Assembly: GCA_021613335.1 (NCBI GenBank)
Contig: JAJTWR010000044.1
Location: 2,048,001 to 2,112,000, forward strand
From: Whitmania pigra
Taxonomy: Eukaryota > Annelida > Clitellata > Hirudinida > Haemopidae
Direction: 5' to 3'
DNA length: 64,000 nucleotides
Shown: positions 24,059 through 36,687 of the stretch, in pieces
Position numbering within the stretch: the stretch's first letter is position 1
How the letters are laid out: the number at the start of each line of letters is the position of its first letter
The notes under the pieces: model-generated
What the model was told of the DNA's origin: nothing
Seen by the model: the letters and a program-made list of their open reading frames with translations, nothing else
Database searches by the model: none
Position numbers and translations under genes: made by a program

Positions 24059-26506
24059 AGAAATCGAATACCTCGCCTTTTATGTTCCCATCGCCATAAT
24101 GGCGTCAATCGTTCGAAAGTGCAATGTCATCGTGTGACGATGAGCATAAATAAATAAGCAGCTGCTGGTGCAAAAATAAAATAATTCGCAATCATAAACA
24201 ATCGTGGCCAGATATTTAATTATATCCACTCACGGTCCTCATTGGGAGGTGACCGCCATAAAAGCTTTTTAAGAGATGCACGACTCGTTTGAACAAGTTT
24301 AACTTACAATAATCAGCGATACGATATTTTCGATTCAAAGAGAAATACCAAAGAAGTAGTTAAACGTTCAAAAGGCATATTTAGAAAAACTTGAAAACAA
24401 CATCGATGATTATTAAGTGTGATGATATATCCCTCATCAAATATTTAGCTATTAAGCGTCAAGACAAACACTGTCGTGTCCCGTGTTATTATGATATTAG
24501 CGATCCATCTGAACGCGTCCATCCGTTAATGGTACCAATTGACGCCCCAGCATGTTATTAATAGAGAAAACGGTGTTTCTATATCTTCTCGTGGCAATCA
24601 TTTTGCGAGATCATACGCGATATTGAGGTCAATATGAAGTAGTCATTATATTTACATACTTTCATCGCGAGGTCGTACCAATGCGATTTAAATGTGAAGG
24701 TAGGCTTAGACATTTTCTACTACAATCGATATCAAGAGGTCTATAACTCGTATTAACATAAGGCTCATCCATCCCTCCAGGCAAATTGTTTTCGTTTTAG
24801 ATGTGGGTCGAGCTTTGAGAAGGAAGTTCAAAGCGATAGGGTAAGCAGGAAGTTATCAGTAAAACTGCTGTTTCTTCTCGACGTGACCCCGGATAATTTT
24901 GATTCCAAGCAACGCTGCTAAAAACATTATTATATTGAACGTGTGCGTTTATTTCAAAACCGGAAGAAACAAAAATATAAACGAATTTCACAAACAATTT
25001 TTTGATGACGCTCTTTGAAGTATTTCTAGGAATTATTTGGCGCTCCGAGTTAAAGCGTCGCTTGCAAATGGTGGAAATGACATGACATCTTGAGGTAAGA
25101 AACATATCAAGATGTCCACTCGTCCTTCATCCATAATTCATACATATGAATCGCTGGCCTCCTCTGATCGCTAATTTGTTTCAGTTCATGCATCATCCGC
25201 CTCGACAGACAAGTAGCAGGTGAATTAAAGTTAAAAGTATTGTCTTCCACCGTTTTCGCATTTTTTTTGCATTAAGTAGAATTATATATATATTTACTCA
25301 AGTGCCTTACTATAACTAAACCATAACTAGATCTCTTATTTTATCACCTATTTCTTAAAGACGATTCGAATATCTTAAGCAGCATCATCCAAAAATTTGA
25401 AAATATGTATCAGCAATAAAGTGGGCGCGCCAATCAATAGCTCTTTGGAACAAGATTTCAGTAACCTCATGGGGGCATTAAGTTACGAAGATGCGTCAGA
25501 ATGTTCAAATTAAGACTCTGGGCCAATATCACGTAATACCTACTATTCTCCTATGTCGAATAAATTGATTTCGAGAGACCAAGAAGTTATTAAAATTATT
25601 CCGTCGTAAATACTGAATAAACAAACGAGGCACAACACAACACGTTATTTAGAGGGAGTAATTCCAAGGTGAACAAATTTAATGCGAGCAGAGGATTATC
25701 TTGTCGCTGAAAACGGTCATTAAACTTTTTCAGAGAAAACCGAAACCCATTTCAGAAATTCATAACGCATCTAGAAATTCATCTAGCGCAAACATTCCAG
25801 AGACTTTCAAGCAAGTCACAAGTCATTAATCAAGCACTTACCTGAGCTAGTCTCTTTTACTTACTTATTACATTTTAAACAGCCATAAACTTGGTAAATA
25901 GAAAAATTTAGTTTTTTAAACTTGCAAAACTTTATCAGTTCACTCACCTTAGAGAGCAAACTTACTGAATTTTGATGAAGATTCCACGATCGCTTGAGGC
26001 CTTAGTAGTAGAGGTCTTTCTATTATTACGTCCCCACCCAACTTTGACGTGGGATGGGATTTTTATTCATCTAGTTCATTTTATGGAACAACTTATTGCA
26101 AAGCAATTGCTTAAACAACTTTTGCATAAAACCAATGAGCACAGCACTTCCACATCAATTTCAGGCTCTTCAATGATATAGTGTAGCAAAGCCCACTTTT
26201 CTGATTCCTCCACAAACGAAACTCCAACTGCACCCTCCACCCCCAACCAGCACCTGACAAACTTGTCAAGCCAAATAACCATAAACCCAAGCATATTTGT
26301 AAGGAGAAAATGTTGTACGAAAGCCAATTTACGTTGTAACTGCCATCACAATCACCAGAATATGATAAGGAATCACTGCAAATCGACTTCGTGACCCCAC
26401 CAAGTTTACTCTGCCTGAGTAAAGGAAAACATACAATGCAAGCCTAACTAAGAGCTATATGCCAATAAAACAATTTTCAACAAATGATTGAGATAGTGCA
26501 CGACAT
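24059..26506. other. Non-coding region between TLX and RPS18
   Basis: This 2.4-kb gap between convergent genes contains no convincing exon. The composition is mixed rather than simply AT-rich, and no terminal inverted repeats or tandem arrays were seen. TLX-associated regulatory elements may lie here. Open frames near 25972-26327 occur on both strands in shadow and are not supported. Confidence 0.4.
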
Positions 26507-26512
26507 TTTATT
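26507..26512 (-). terminator. Poly(A) signal of RPS18
   Basis: The plus strand reads TTTATT, so AATAAA on the minus strand, about 25 bp after the RPS18 stop. Confidence 0.7.
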
Positions 26513-26537
26513 TTTAAAACATGACTCCTCAGTTCGT

Positions 26538-27227
<690 letters not shown>

Positions 27228-27240
27228 CTTGCTGCGAATA

Positions 27241-27248
27241 GGAAAAGG
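27241..27248 (-). promoter_or_regulatory. 5' TOP motif / transcription start of RPS18
   Basis: The minus strand reads CCTTTTCC 13 bases upstream of the start codon. Ribosomal protein mRNAs in animals typically begin with such a C plus pyrimidine run, the target of LARP1/mTOR translational control. That it is the actual cap site is inferred. Confidence 0.6.
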
Positions 27249-28844
27249 ACGTATGTAAACTAAGAAAGATCGCAAGTGATTTCCGAAGAAAGCTCAAAAA
27301 TAAATATTTTATTTTTTAAATAATTATTATAAAAAATATCATTTTTAAAAATATTTTTTATTAATAAAATAAATTATTGAGTAATAAAAACATTTTTGAA
27401 ATACTCAATTCGTTATAGATTAAAACGCTAAATATTTAAAATAAAATATTGTAATTGTAATATAATCCAGAAACTACAACGTAAAATAACAAATGAGGTT
27501 TTACAAGAACTGTAACATGTAGTACAGTTTTATGAACATTACGAGTCATTCACGCATTAAACGTTTGAAAAAGTATCTAAGGTTTACCATTTTAAATAAA
27601 ATATGTATATTGTTGTGTTTTGAGTTATGTATAGGCGTATGATTTTTCACGTTGTTGGAGGTAAATGTAGCACGGTACTCAGGAGTAACCCCCCCCACTA
27701 AATATGAGCGGTTGCTTCGGTCACCTCTGTGGCATCACCAATCGGATATTCAGCTGGTTATCGAATGACTTTTAATTGATTTCTGACACTCCCAACAAAA
27801 TATTTTGTTAACCCACATCTTTCTCTTTTTCTATATCATGAAAAATAGCCTCTATAGAGATATGTCCAAGCTTTTGGTGTGGATACCACACCGTACCAGG
27901 TATATGCATCTCAAAGTCTGCGAATTATATAAGTTACCAAGGACACAAACGAAACAAGTGTTTCACGCTAAGTTATTTTTAAGTTAAATATTTTCTTTAG
28001 ATGCATTAACTAGTAAAAAGATTGCTATGGTATAATGAATAAATAATTTCCAATTCCAAAAGTCAAGATAGATACGATCAGAGCACAATAACATAAGAAC
28101 AAGAGGAACAAATACGACAACGAAAAATGAAACTTTATAGGGCAAAACTGTGAATATATAAAATGGTTTCAATTTTGTGGTGAAAGTTGCACCGTGAAAG
28201 CTGAAAGGTGCCTGAAAATTAGACCATCAAGGCAGTGTCTTTGTTGGGCAGCAGACAATGCTTTTGTAACATTATTCTGAATATTTGAAAGTAAATTATT
28301 CTGCCATCTAAAAATAGCAGTGGGATTCTTAGATATGAATCAACTAAACATGGAAAGACTGAGTTTTGAATTTCACTTAATTTACAAATCTGACCTGATA
28401 TCACGACATCAACAAAATTTTGGACCTAAACTAATGGGTGGTACATGAATGCAACGCAACAATAGTGTAATGGATTCTCATAACAATTGGCAGTGGCAAC
28501 AGGAAGAAAATATCGATCAGGCACAAATTATTGTACACAAATAGAAGAATAACAGACATCTGTGAATTTTGCATTGGGAATTTAATTTCTTTTAAAACTC
28601 GAGCTCGTGTCAGCACATCCCATTTCAATAACAACCACTCAAAACTTCGCTCTAATGTCAATGTCATTCCAACAACAAAAAGAAACCAAAACAAATTAAT
28701 GCTTATTGTCAATTGAAATTAATCCATTAGTTGAGCATATAAAATGTTATTGCATCGGAATTTCTGTTATTATTGACGCTAGCAAATGCAAGCTCGTGGG
28801 ACTGAATGCAACACATGATTAGTCTGTAGCTTCAAACAGAATAT
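27249..28844. other. Gene-free region between RPS18 and Mondo
   Basis: No exon is supported. Positions 27300-27430 are almost purely A/T. A C-run with ccccactaaatatg at about 27690-27712 resembles the right inner arm of the MITE in TLX intron 1 and may be a decayed relative. The remainder shows no pattern I can name. Confidence 0.4.
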
Positions 28845-28860
28845 AAAGCGAATACAAAAC

Positions 28861-28866
28861 TTTATT
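28861..28866 (-). terminator. Poly(A) signal of Mondo
   Basis: TTTATT on the plus strand (AATAAA on the minus strand), about 120 bp past the stop codon at 28989. Confidence 0.6.
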
Positions 28867-28988
28867 GAAGTGGTGACAGGCATAACAAATTAAAGTGAAA
28901 ACATCAAAGAAAACTTTCTACTCTATCATCGAAGCAAGGCCGACCACTGTTATTCTCATCTTGATTTGTTCATGTTTCCTCACTCAGG

Positions 28989-31900
28989 TCAGAGATGAAG
29001 AGGATTTTGAGTCATGGAAGAATTGATTTTCTTGACAACTTGATTCTGAAAGCCATCAGGATTGACCAGAATGCAGGTGGATGTGCTCAGTTTTCGAAGT
29101 GAGTTCGAAACAACTGAAATGAATTAAAGAATTACAAACATAATTTTAATCAACAAAAAACTTGGGTAATATAAATTGTTTGCACATTGTGGCACAACCA
29201 ATAATTTTTGACAACAATCATGATAGACATAATAATGGGAATAGACATCCAAAGTTGTTGCAGTAGATTGAAAATCCACACAGGAATAAACATAATTCGT
29301 TCCAACAAGTATTTGAGACCAAATTGATACCAATTTTATTTTATGCAATTATTCTTAAAATATTACTGATTTCAAACTTACTAGGTCTAAGTATGATGAG
29401 GGAGCAGTGTTCCGTGAGCCATCTGATGATGGAGTGTCTGAACTGGTCGACATTTGAGGTAGTAACCATATCCTCAAAGGTGCAGAATAAAGGCTCAATG
29501 ATGGAGCCAAACTTTAATATTTGTGTTAAGTCAAATATTTCAGGAATCACTTCAATGGAAATTTTTATTAAGCAATTTAACACATTAATCATTTGTCCTT
29601 GCCATATAATTTAACACTTTAAAATTTGTGATTACCTTACAATGTAACGCCTCGATATGTCATTACCTTATAATACTAGCCTCAATAACTCAATGCCTTC
29701 AAAAGCCTTAGCAATTACAAATTCAGGGTAAATTAAAATGTTCTGCTTCATGAGAAAGGATACAATCCAATATTTCCAATTGTCCTGAGATCTCTGGAGA
29801 ACAAATTTTTGAAACCAGGCTTTCATCTGATTTGCTTGTGTCCTTGATCCTGACGATGGCAGACCCTGAACTGGCATCTTGGAGTGAGCATTTCTAAAGA
29901 AATAAAGCAATTGTTATGTTGTAAAGACATCAACATTAGATTTCATTAAAATGCAAAATCTTGGATTCTAAAATATTATTATGCATAGATTTGTAGCATA
30001 GGATGAACAAAAAGGAATATATCACTGCAATCATCATTGTCATTGCCACCATCATCAACATCACAAACGTGGTCAGATGCATTAAACATGGAAGATATTC
30101 TTACTATTTAGGTCACTAAGTCATAGCCATTTTTGGATTAAAATTCAAAAAATATAGTAGTTTATTTCTCTGTTATACGGAGTAACCAAAGAATGATAAT
30201 AATGAATCATGTGAACTGACTTGATGGCCTGTTCATTAATGTATATTTCATTCCTGACTTTATCAATCTCCTCTTGCAGCTCTTGTTTGCTCGCCTTCAG
30301 TTTCCGACAATATTCTGCAGCTGAATAACATTCAACACCCACAGTGTCAAGCAAGTTTTCCTTTTTAAGGAAGCAAGTCAAATTACCCTTGTGCAGAGTG
30401 GTGGCCTTGCTGATGCGACTTCCGTTGGAAGCATCGAGACCAGGAACCAATTCATTCAAAGTGTCCAACCCGCACTGTTAAATCCAAGAAATGGATGGTT
30501 GAATTATTTTCAAGAGCCTCACGTGCAGATGTTAACATTTCTACCTTTATGCTAAATCTCCTCTTTTGCTCAGATGTTAAGTGAGATATTCGTCTCAGAT
30601 CTTTGTTCAGAAATTTGTTTGATCCGATAGTAAAGCCCTGCATAACATGTGTTAACATTACCATCAAACAAACCAGGCATTAGAGCAAATAAATAAACAA
30701 TTGAGCTTACAACTCCATCATCACAGTGAGAACTACCAGAATCGTTGCTGGCATGCCTCGACCTGTCAGGCATTTTGAACAGCCGACCCACCTCCTAAAA
30801 AATTCACAAATGAAGAGCAGAGTTTTCGAGAATAAAATTGAAAGGATCTTCAAATGCTTACATTAAAACTCACAGGATTGTCCAAAGAATCTAAAACATA
30901 CAAAAAGAATCACAACAACATCAATAATTTCAAGAAATAAGACCAACATATATTAAATGTATTCAACCAACAATTTGAAGCACTGAGATCCACTTGTTGA
31001 TCCGTTCCTCCAAACAAGCTCTGCATCTGCAAACACAAATCTTGTGAAATGTCGGTAGCGATTCTTAAATTAGAAATTCATATTTACCGTTGTACTGTAA
31101 CTGTTGGTGTTGGATGATTGCACTTGTAAAGAAGTGTTGCTGATTGGATTGATAGGCTGAAAAATGGCACTGAAGTGGTCGTTGTTTGCTTTGTCATTCT
31201 TCTTATCCACGACAGATGATAAAGTTCCTGCAATTATAAATTAATAAACATATAATTACCTTGCCACAATAATTACTCGACATGCAATTAATGTTCTGAA
31301 ATGTTTTATTCAATATTGACACAATGCATGCATTTCAACAACTGAAATTTAATCCACCCACTTTCATTTCTTATTCGTCCTCTCTTCTCAGATTTTGTAG
31401 AAGTTAAGGAACCACCCAAAGAATAGCCAAGAGGTCCTAACAAGTATTAAGCTACAGTGAACAGCATGAGAACCTACATCTTTAAAGCACTTAGATACAC
31501 AAACCATTCTCCAGTGGTTTTAAATGTCCTAATTGATTAGCAGTGCAAGGTGATTGGCCTTGCAACTTTAAGGGCGACTTGGATGGCAGAAGTTGTTTGA
31601 CAAAAGATCTTGAAGTGGATGTCGAAGATAGCTGCGGACGGGGTTGTATGCTCACCATGTTAGATGATTTCTGTCTGCATTTCATCTGCTGCTGCTGCTG
31701 AAAGGCAGTTTAGATGGCTTACAATGAATTGCATGGCAAGGAATATTACGATTTTTATCCTAAATTGTATACTAAAGTAAACAATCTCGAAACACGGACA
31801 CAAGTCCTCAGTAAGGAATAAACCGAAGTGCCTTTCAATTCAAAAAGTTAACAGAATAAACATTATTCCTCCGATAGTTTACGAAGAAAATAAACAACAT

Positions 31901-34900
31901 TAAGCACTTAAAATGTTTGGAATACAACTGAACAATAAATTTTAAATTCGGATCTTTCAGTTTCTCAAAAGAATCTGCACTTATTATTATTATTATGAAC
32001 TTCCTTTAAACTAAACCTACATGATTCTTATCGCAAGGTTGATGATTACAAATATAATTAGTACCTGGGGAATTCTGAATCCTGCGGTCGTTTTCGTAGC
32101 GAGGGATCCGGTGGAAGAATTATTCTTGCGTCTGCTCTCTTTCAGGTTCTGAACAACTTGCAAACAACCGAGACTCTTGCTTCCTATTTGACTAGGTGGT
32201 GATTTTACCTCGGTTTGAACTTGGACTGGCGCATTGCTCAAATTGTTTCCAAAATTGACAAAACTGCCGCTTTCCATCCTGGAATTTTCGTGGCTCACCA
32301 CTTCGTGCGGCGTTATTATGTGAAACCCTGGTGGAAGTTGAATTATCATTGGCTGCTTTTGCTGCTGCAACAAACCAGTGAGAAGAGGCATTGATTGAGT
32401 ATTGTGATTGGCCTGAAAATCATTATTACTATTGGACGTATACAATACACCGACAGTTACATTTTCAGGAGAAGCTTCTTGATTGGACAAGATGATATTA
32501 GGGGATTGTTGGACTTCTAAGTTAAAACTTGGAGTAGCATTTGAGGCCACATTAAACAATCCGTCAATGACAAACTCATTTTTCAAATCGTGGGTTGCAT
32601 TCCCAATTTGGACAGACAAATCTTGGAAAGGAGAATTGTTCACCGCCCGAGAATCATTAAGAGGCTGCTGAGCTACAAGGAGGGACATCAATTGTTCTGA
32701 TGTTTGAAAATCCATCGGTTTATCTTCCACGAGATTTCCTCTTGCAGGAAGATCAAGAGGAAGATTTATAAGAGCATCACCAACATTTAACAGAGTCAAG
32801 CTCTCCATGCTCGGTTGATTTGCATCACAAACATTTTCTTGTCGAGCCTTCAAAATACAACCACAACTTTAGTGAAGCATAACATCTCATGATTTACAGA
32901 AAATGTATTATTTGGAAAAAAACTTGAATGATCTACATTATTGAGCATAGTAGAGGGCTGCACGTTTGGAGTAGAATAAACTTTGTTGAAATTCAAGGAT
33001 TCGCATCCTGAGTTAAAAAAGATTAAAAACAAAAGACATAAAATGGCATTAGATTTTAAAAACATTTCAATTTCTCTGAAACACCTGTAATTCAGGATAG
33101 CTTAAAGTTAAAAATTATAATTAAGTTAATGACTATTTTAACAATAAGTTAAGAATAATGGACCATCAGTCTACCATATTATTCTAAAGTGAATTTTTGA
33201 AAACTCAAAAAATAACTGCCTAAAGAACACAGGAAAGACCATTAACATAGGTTATAATTGGGGATCTTTATCTGCAAAAGTAATTACAACCTTAGTCACA
33301 AGGCTTGCAAGAATCTTTGATAAACAAGGCAATTAGAAAACAGAATTAGCCAGAGGAGGAAGCCTAGTAACCACTCTTATGAAGGCAAGGTGACACCAAA
33401 AACTCAACTAAAGATAAAGATTAAAAGCTGAAGATTTATGATAACTCATAATAAACACATTAAGTAAAATAATGTAAAGAGTTTAAATTCATTGATGGTC
33501 TTGCAAACCATGGAAAGTTTTCATGAGCCTAAAAAAAAATTATATAAAATATGTCACTAAGAAGGTCGAAGATTTCTAAAAAAACGTCTGATTTAACGAG
33601 CAACGTAGGACAGGTCCGAACATCCTGGTCCTGAGAAAAAAAGTTTTAAACAAAGTAATTTAAAGCAAATCACCATCTGAACAGGTAGGACATTCTAAAA
33701 CAGAAAGTAAACACAGCGAGTTGAGAAGCATCGGGAATATTACAAATTGTATTCAAAAGAACTTACTTATTTCAATCAGCTTATGAATCAAATTTACTAA
33801 ACAGCAACTGACTTATTACCCTATATTTACAAGGATGCAAATCTGTAGATAATCATGAAATAACTGTAAGGTTTGTTTAAGCTAGAGAGAGGGTCAAATG
33901 ATGTTATAAGAAGGCATGAAAGGTTCACGATCATGTTCTTAAAAATTGTACAAAAAGATGTGGAGTGTTAAGAGTGGAGAGTTAAGAATCAAATTTAAAA
34001 TCAATTCGACGCGCTTGTGCACCTAGGTTGTGCACCTAGGTCGGAATTTTATTCAAACGAATGTGTCCGTAATTGTGACAAATTCAGAAACAAAGAATTC
34101 AACAATTCACTTAACAACATTTCAAGCATCAGCAATTTCAAAATGGAGATTCTTACTGAATATGTTTTGCAAGGGTTCCAGGGTATCCATATCGTTCAAG
34201 CAGCTATCCTGCATCATGTCATTAAAATTTTCGTCTGAAAATGAAGGAATTTCCCTCAAGTTTGAACCTTCCATCAAAAAGCCAGGCATGAAGAGGGTAT
34301 CAGAAAATTCATTCAAAATGTCTTCGTCCATCAGCAACTGACTGGGCGGATTTTGATAAAGCGACTTCTTAACAATACCCCCGAGATTGGTTAATCTTTT
34401 AGAATTATTTTCGCTCGTTCTTTGGAGAATCTCGCAATATGGAGAATTCTGGAAAAAGCCGTAAAAACTTGAGTCAATCAAGGGCAAAAAAAGCATGAAT
34501 CAAAAAATAGTCCGACTTACAGATGATAGAACATCCTGTATGTTATTCTTACTGATGACTTTTTTATTGAAGTAATGTCTCCACTTCTTATAGTCATTTG
34601 ATATCACTTTTACATTTCTTTTCCCAGACATACCATCAACAGATGACATCTATTTTTAAATAAAATATTCCCGATTAGGATGAAAGAAAAACTTAAAAAC
34701 TAGGAATTGAAAGAAAACTCCATTTTACATTTCCATCAGATTGAGTGGCCAGTGGGGATGAAAAGTGACATAAAATCGGAGGAAGGCACTTGACATCTGA
34801 TTGAATGAGGATAACAACACAGCAATGAAATAAAGCATAATACTGCCGCTCTAACGTATAGTTTAAGCATTAGAATCTTACATTGCATGTGCCATTCTCT

Positions 34901-35861
34901 CCATATGATGTTATTTACTCGGATTTTCTCTTTCAGTTTGAAGGTCTTTATTCCTTTGAAGTTTTTCCATTTCGGAGAAGTCAGTTTGCCACTAAAAATG
35001 AAGGTGAAATCACAATGAACACCTGATTTTCAGTTTATGCGATAAAATTTAACACATGCAACCTAAATTTGCATTAAAAGCATGAAACAGAACTTTTTAA
35101 ATGCACACTCACGAATTACAACTGCGACTGGGATGAAGCTGAATAATTCATTATTCATACACAAACACAAAACATTAAGATAAATTCACCAACTGAGTGA
35201 TTATCCATGTAACTATGTGTAACCTAGTACACAATAGGCTAAGAAATTTTAACCAACCACTCAATGTTATGCTACTTAATAACTAGCAAAGCAACTAACT
35301 GAAAACCATATTTAGATTTGAAAATCATAATTTGCATTTTCAAAACAATTATTTGCTTAGCATAATAAAAACCATTTGTTTAAAATAATGATTTAATAAT
35401 AATAATAATAATATCAGTCTCAGAACTGAGTTTAAAACACTCCCACATATGGAATTAAAATAACTTGATAGCATTTTAAGATTTATTTCAATGTTAATTA
35501 ACTAATCATCTTAATAATTAAAACATCTAGATTAATAAAACGTTATGGGAAAAAAATCAAACCTTGTTGAAAAGTATTTCTCCACGAGTGACATGCACTG
35601 GAATAATTCAGTAAATGAAGGATCATTAGTTGACCCCTTCACTGTGTCGTAATCCGATGCCTCTTCTATTGGTACTAATTCGTCTTCTAAATCTTTACTT
35701 CGCTCTGCAACAGATTCGTCATGTACATGACTTATCATGAAGTGACCACTATGGATCGTCTTCTCGTAAGTTTCTGTGTCCCCCAGAGCATCCGTTAAAT
35801 TTAGTTGTTTCAAGCCTGGATCAGTCGTCTCATAAACTTCTTCTGTATCACTGTGAGCCAT
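28989..35861 (-). CDS. MLXIP: Mondo family bHLH-leucine zipper factor (MondoA/ChREBP, MLXIP/MLXIPL)
   Basis: Glucose-6-phosphate-responsive transcription factor that pairs with MLX at carbohydrate response elements. About 19 minus-strand exons are visible. Exon 1 (35563-35861) carries Mondo conserved region 1 with IHSGHFMISH. Next are 34882-34991 (SGKLTSPKWKNFKG, IRVNNIIWREWHMQ), 34729-34796, 34521-34649 (DYKKWRHYFNKKV), 34157-34448 (LLMDEDIL, DTLFMPGF), 32898-33007 and the Gln/Asn-rich 32065-32847. Small linker exons run to about 30700. The basic helix 1 exon has RRISHLTSEQKRRFSIK; the next gives LDTLNELVPGLD and SRISKATTLHK, then the zipper AAEYCRKLKASKQELQEE. The C-terminal cytoplasmic-localisation domain shows DNWKYWI, IIEPLFCTFEDMVTTS, WLTEHCSLIILRP and LRKLSTSTCIL. 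Exons 1-7 were checked for phase. An upstream in-frame Met at 35930 is possible but less likely. Confidence 0.95.
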
Positions 35862-36328
35862 TACTGTATGATCGAAGAGTTTCATTTCATATAACAAAAG
35901 AAACACGGAACAGATCAAATCGTCGAACAATAACGTTTGATATAACGAACAACGAAACGTATCATACTCCTAAATATAAACATCTAATGTAAAGATCGGG
36001 ATAACAATTATGAAATTTGTCAGAAGATGAATCTTTTTCTTCAACGTTTACTATTTACTTAATTTTTTTAGATGTTGAATTAATATTAAAAAACTTACTG
36101 TCGGGAGAAGGCTTCGTTAACTGAGTGATTTATCCAAATGAAACGCTATCATCAAATATAACAGGAGAACACAAGCAAAAAATATCTATAAGACAAAATT
36201 TGAGAATAATGTTTGACATTTAAATAAGCGATTTGAATGTAAACTCTACCTTGGATCTACTTTAAAATCATTATGACTTAACTTGTGACCTATCCCGATA
36301 GAACGATACCTTCAATTCAGTCTGCATC
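35862..36328. promoter_or_regulatory. Probable bidirectional promoter between Mondo and the FHAD1 transcription unit
   Basis: Only about 470 bp separate the Mondo start (minus) from the ATG of the small gene at 36329 (plus). No other gene fits between them, so both promoters must lie here unless distant 5' exons exist. I see no CpG-rich core or obvious TATA. Confidence 0.5.
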
Positions 36329-36685
36329 ATGTGGGCAAAGATAAAAGATGATGACCTGCCTTTAAAGGTCGTTCCTTAATTTTAATGCAAATAAGACTAA
36401 TTGCAGGATCTCCCGAAGAGAATTTCAATTGACACAATATTTAATAGCAAGGAGGTCGCAGTAAAAGCAATTTTGCGCTGTCTTTATTTTCCTACTTTGG
36501 GAACAAGTATTATAATTAAACATTTTACCGTTACTTTCAATGATGCCCTATCAATGCTTAAGTACAATTATACACATTTCCAATGTCATAGATGTAGTGA
36601 AATTGACAGGACATTATATTTTATAATCTCCAAGGAAACCACAAAACAAGTGATGGGAGTGCGTTCTGAATCTCGAGTAAATTAG
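36329..36685 (+). CDS. Unidentified small protein, about 105 residues, upstream of FHAD1
   Basis: Exon 1 (36329-36367, MWAKIKDDDLPLK) and exon 2 (36407-36685, starting DLPKRISIDTIF) join in phase across a 39-bp intron. I do not recognise the family. Visible features are a mixed alpha/beta composition, a CHRC pair (FQCHRCSEIDRTLYF) near residues 74-80, and no signal peptide or obvious membrane helix. Its TAG stop at 36683-36685 is two bases before the FHAD1 ATG. A donor-like gagtaaat overlaps the last codons, so the true protein may instead splice onward after ESR. The codon pattern over 93 uninterrupted codons in an AT-rich region supports coding. The donor gtcgtt of exon 1 is weak. Confidence 0.6.
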
Positions 36686-36687
36686 AT

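Noticed and set aside
25972..26327. Overlapping open frames on both strands upstream of RPS18
   Set aside because: Mutual shadows with no family resemblance and no plausible splice sites joining them to an exon.
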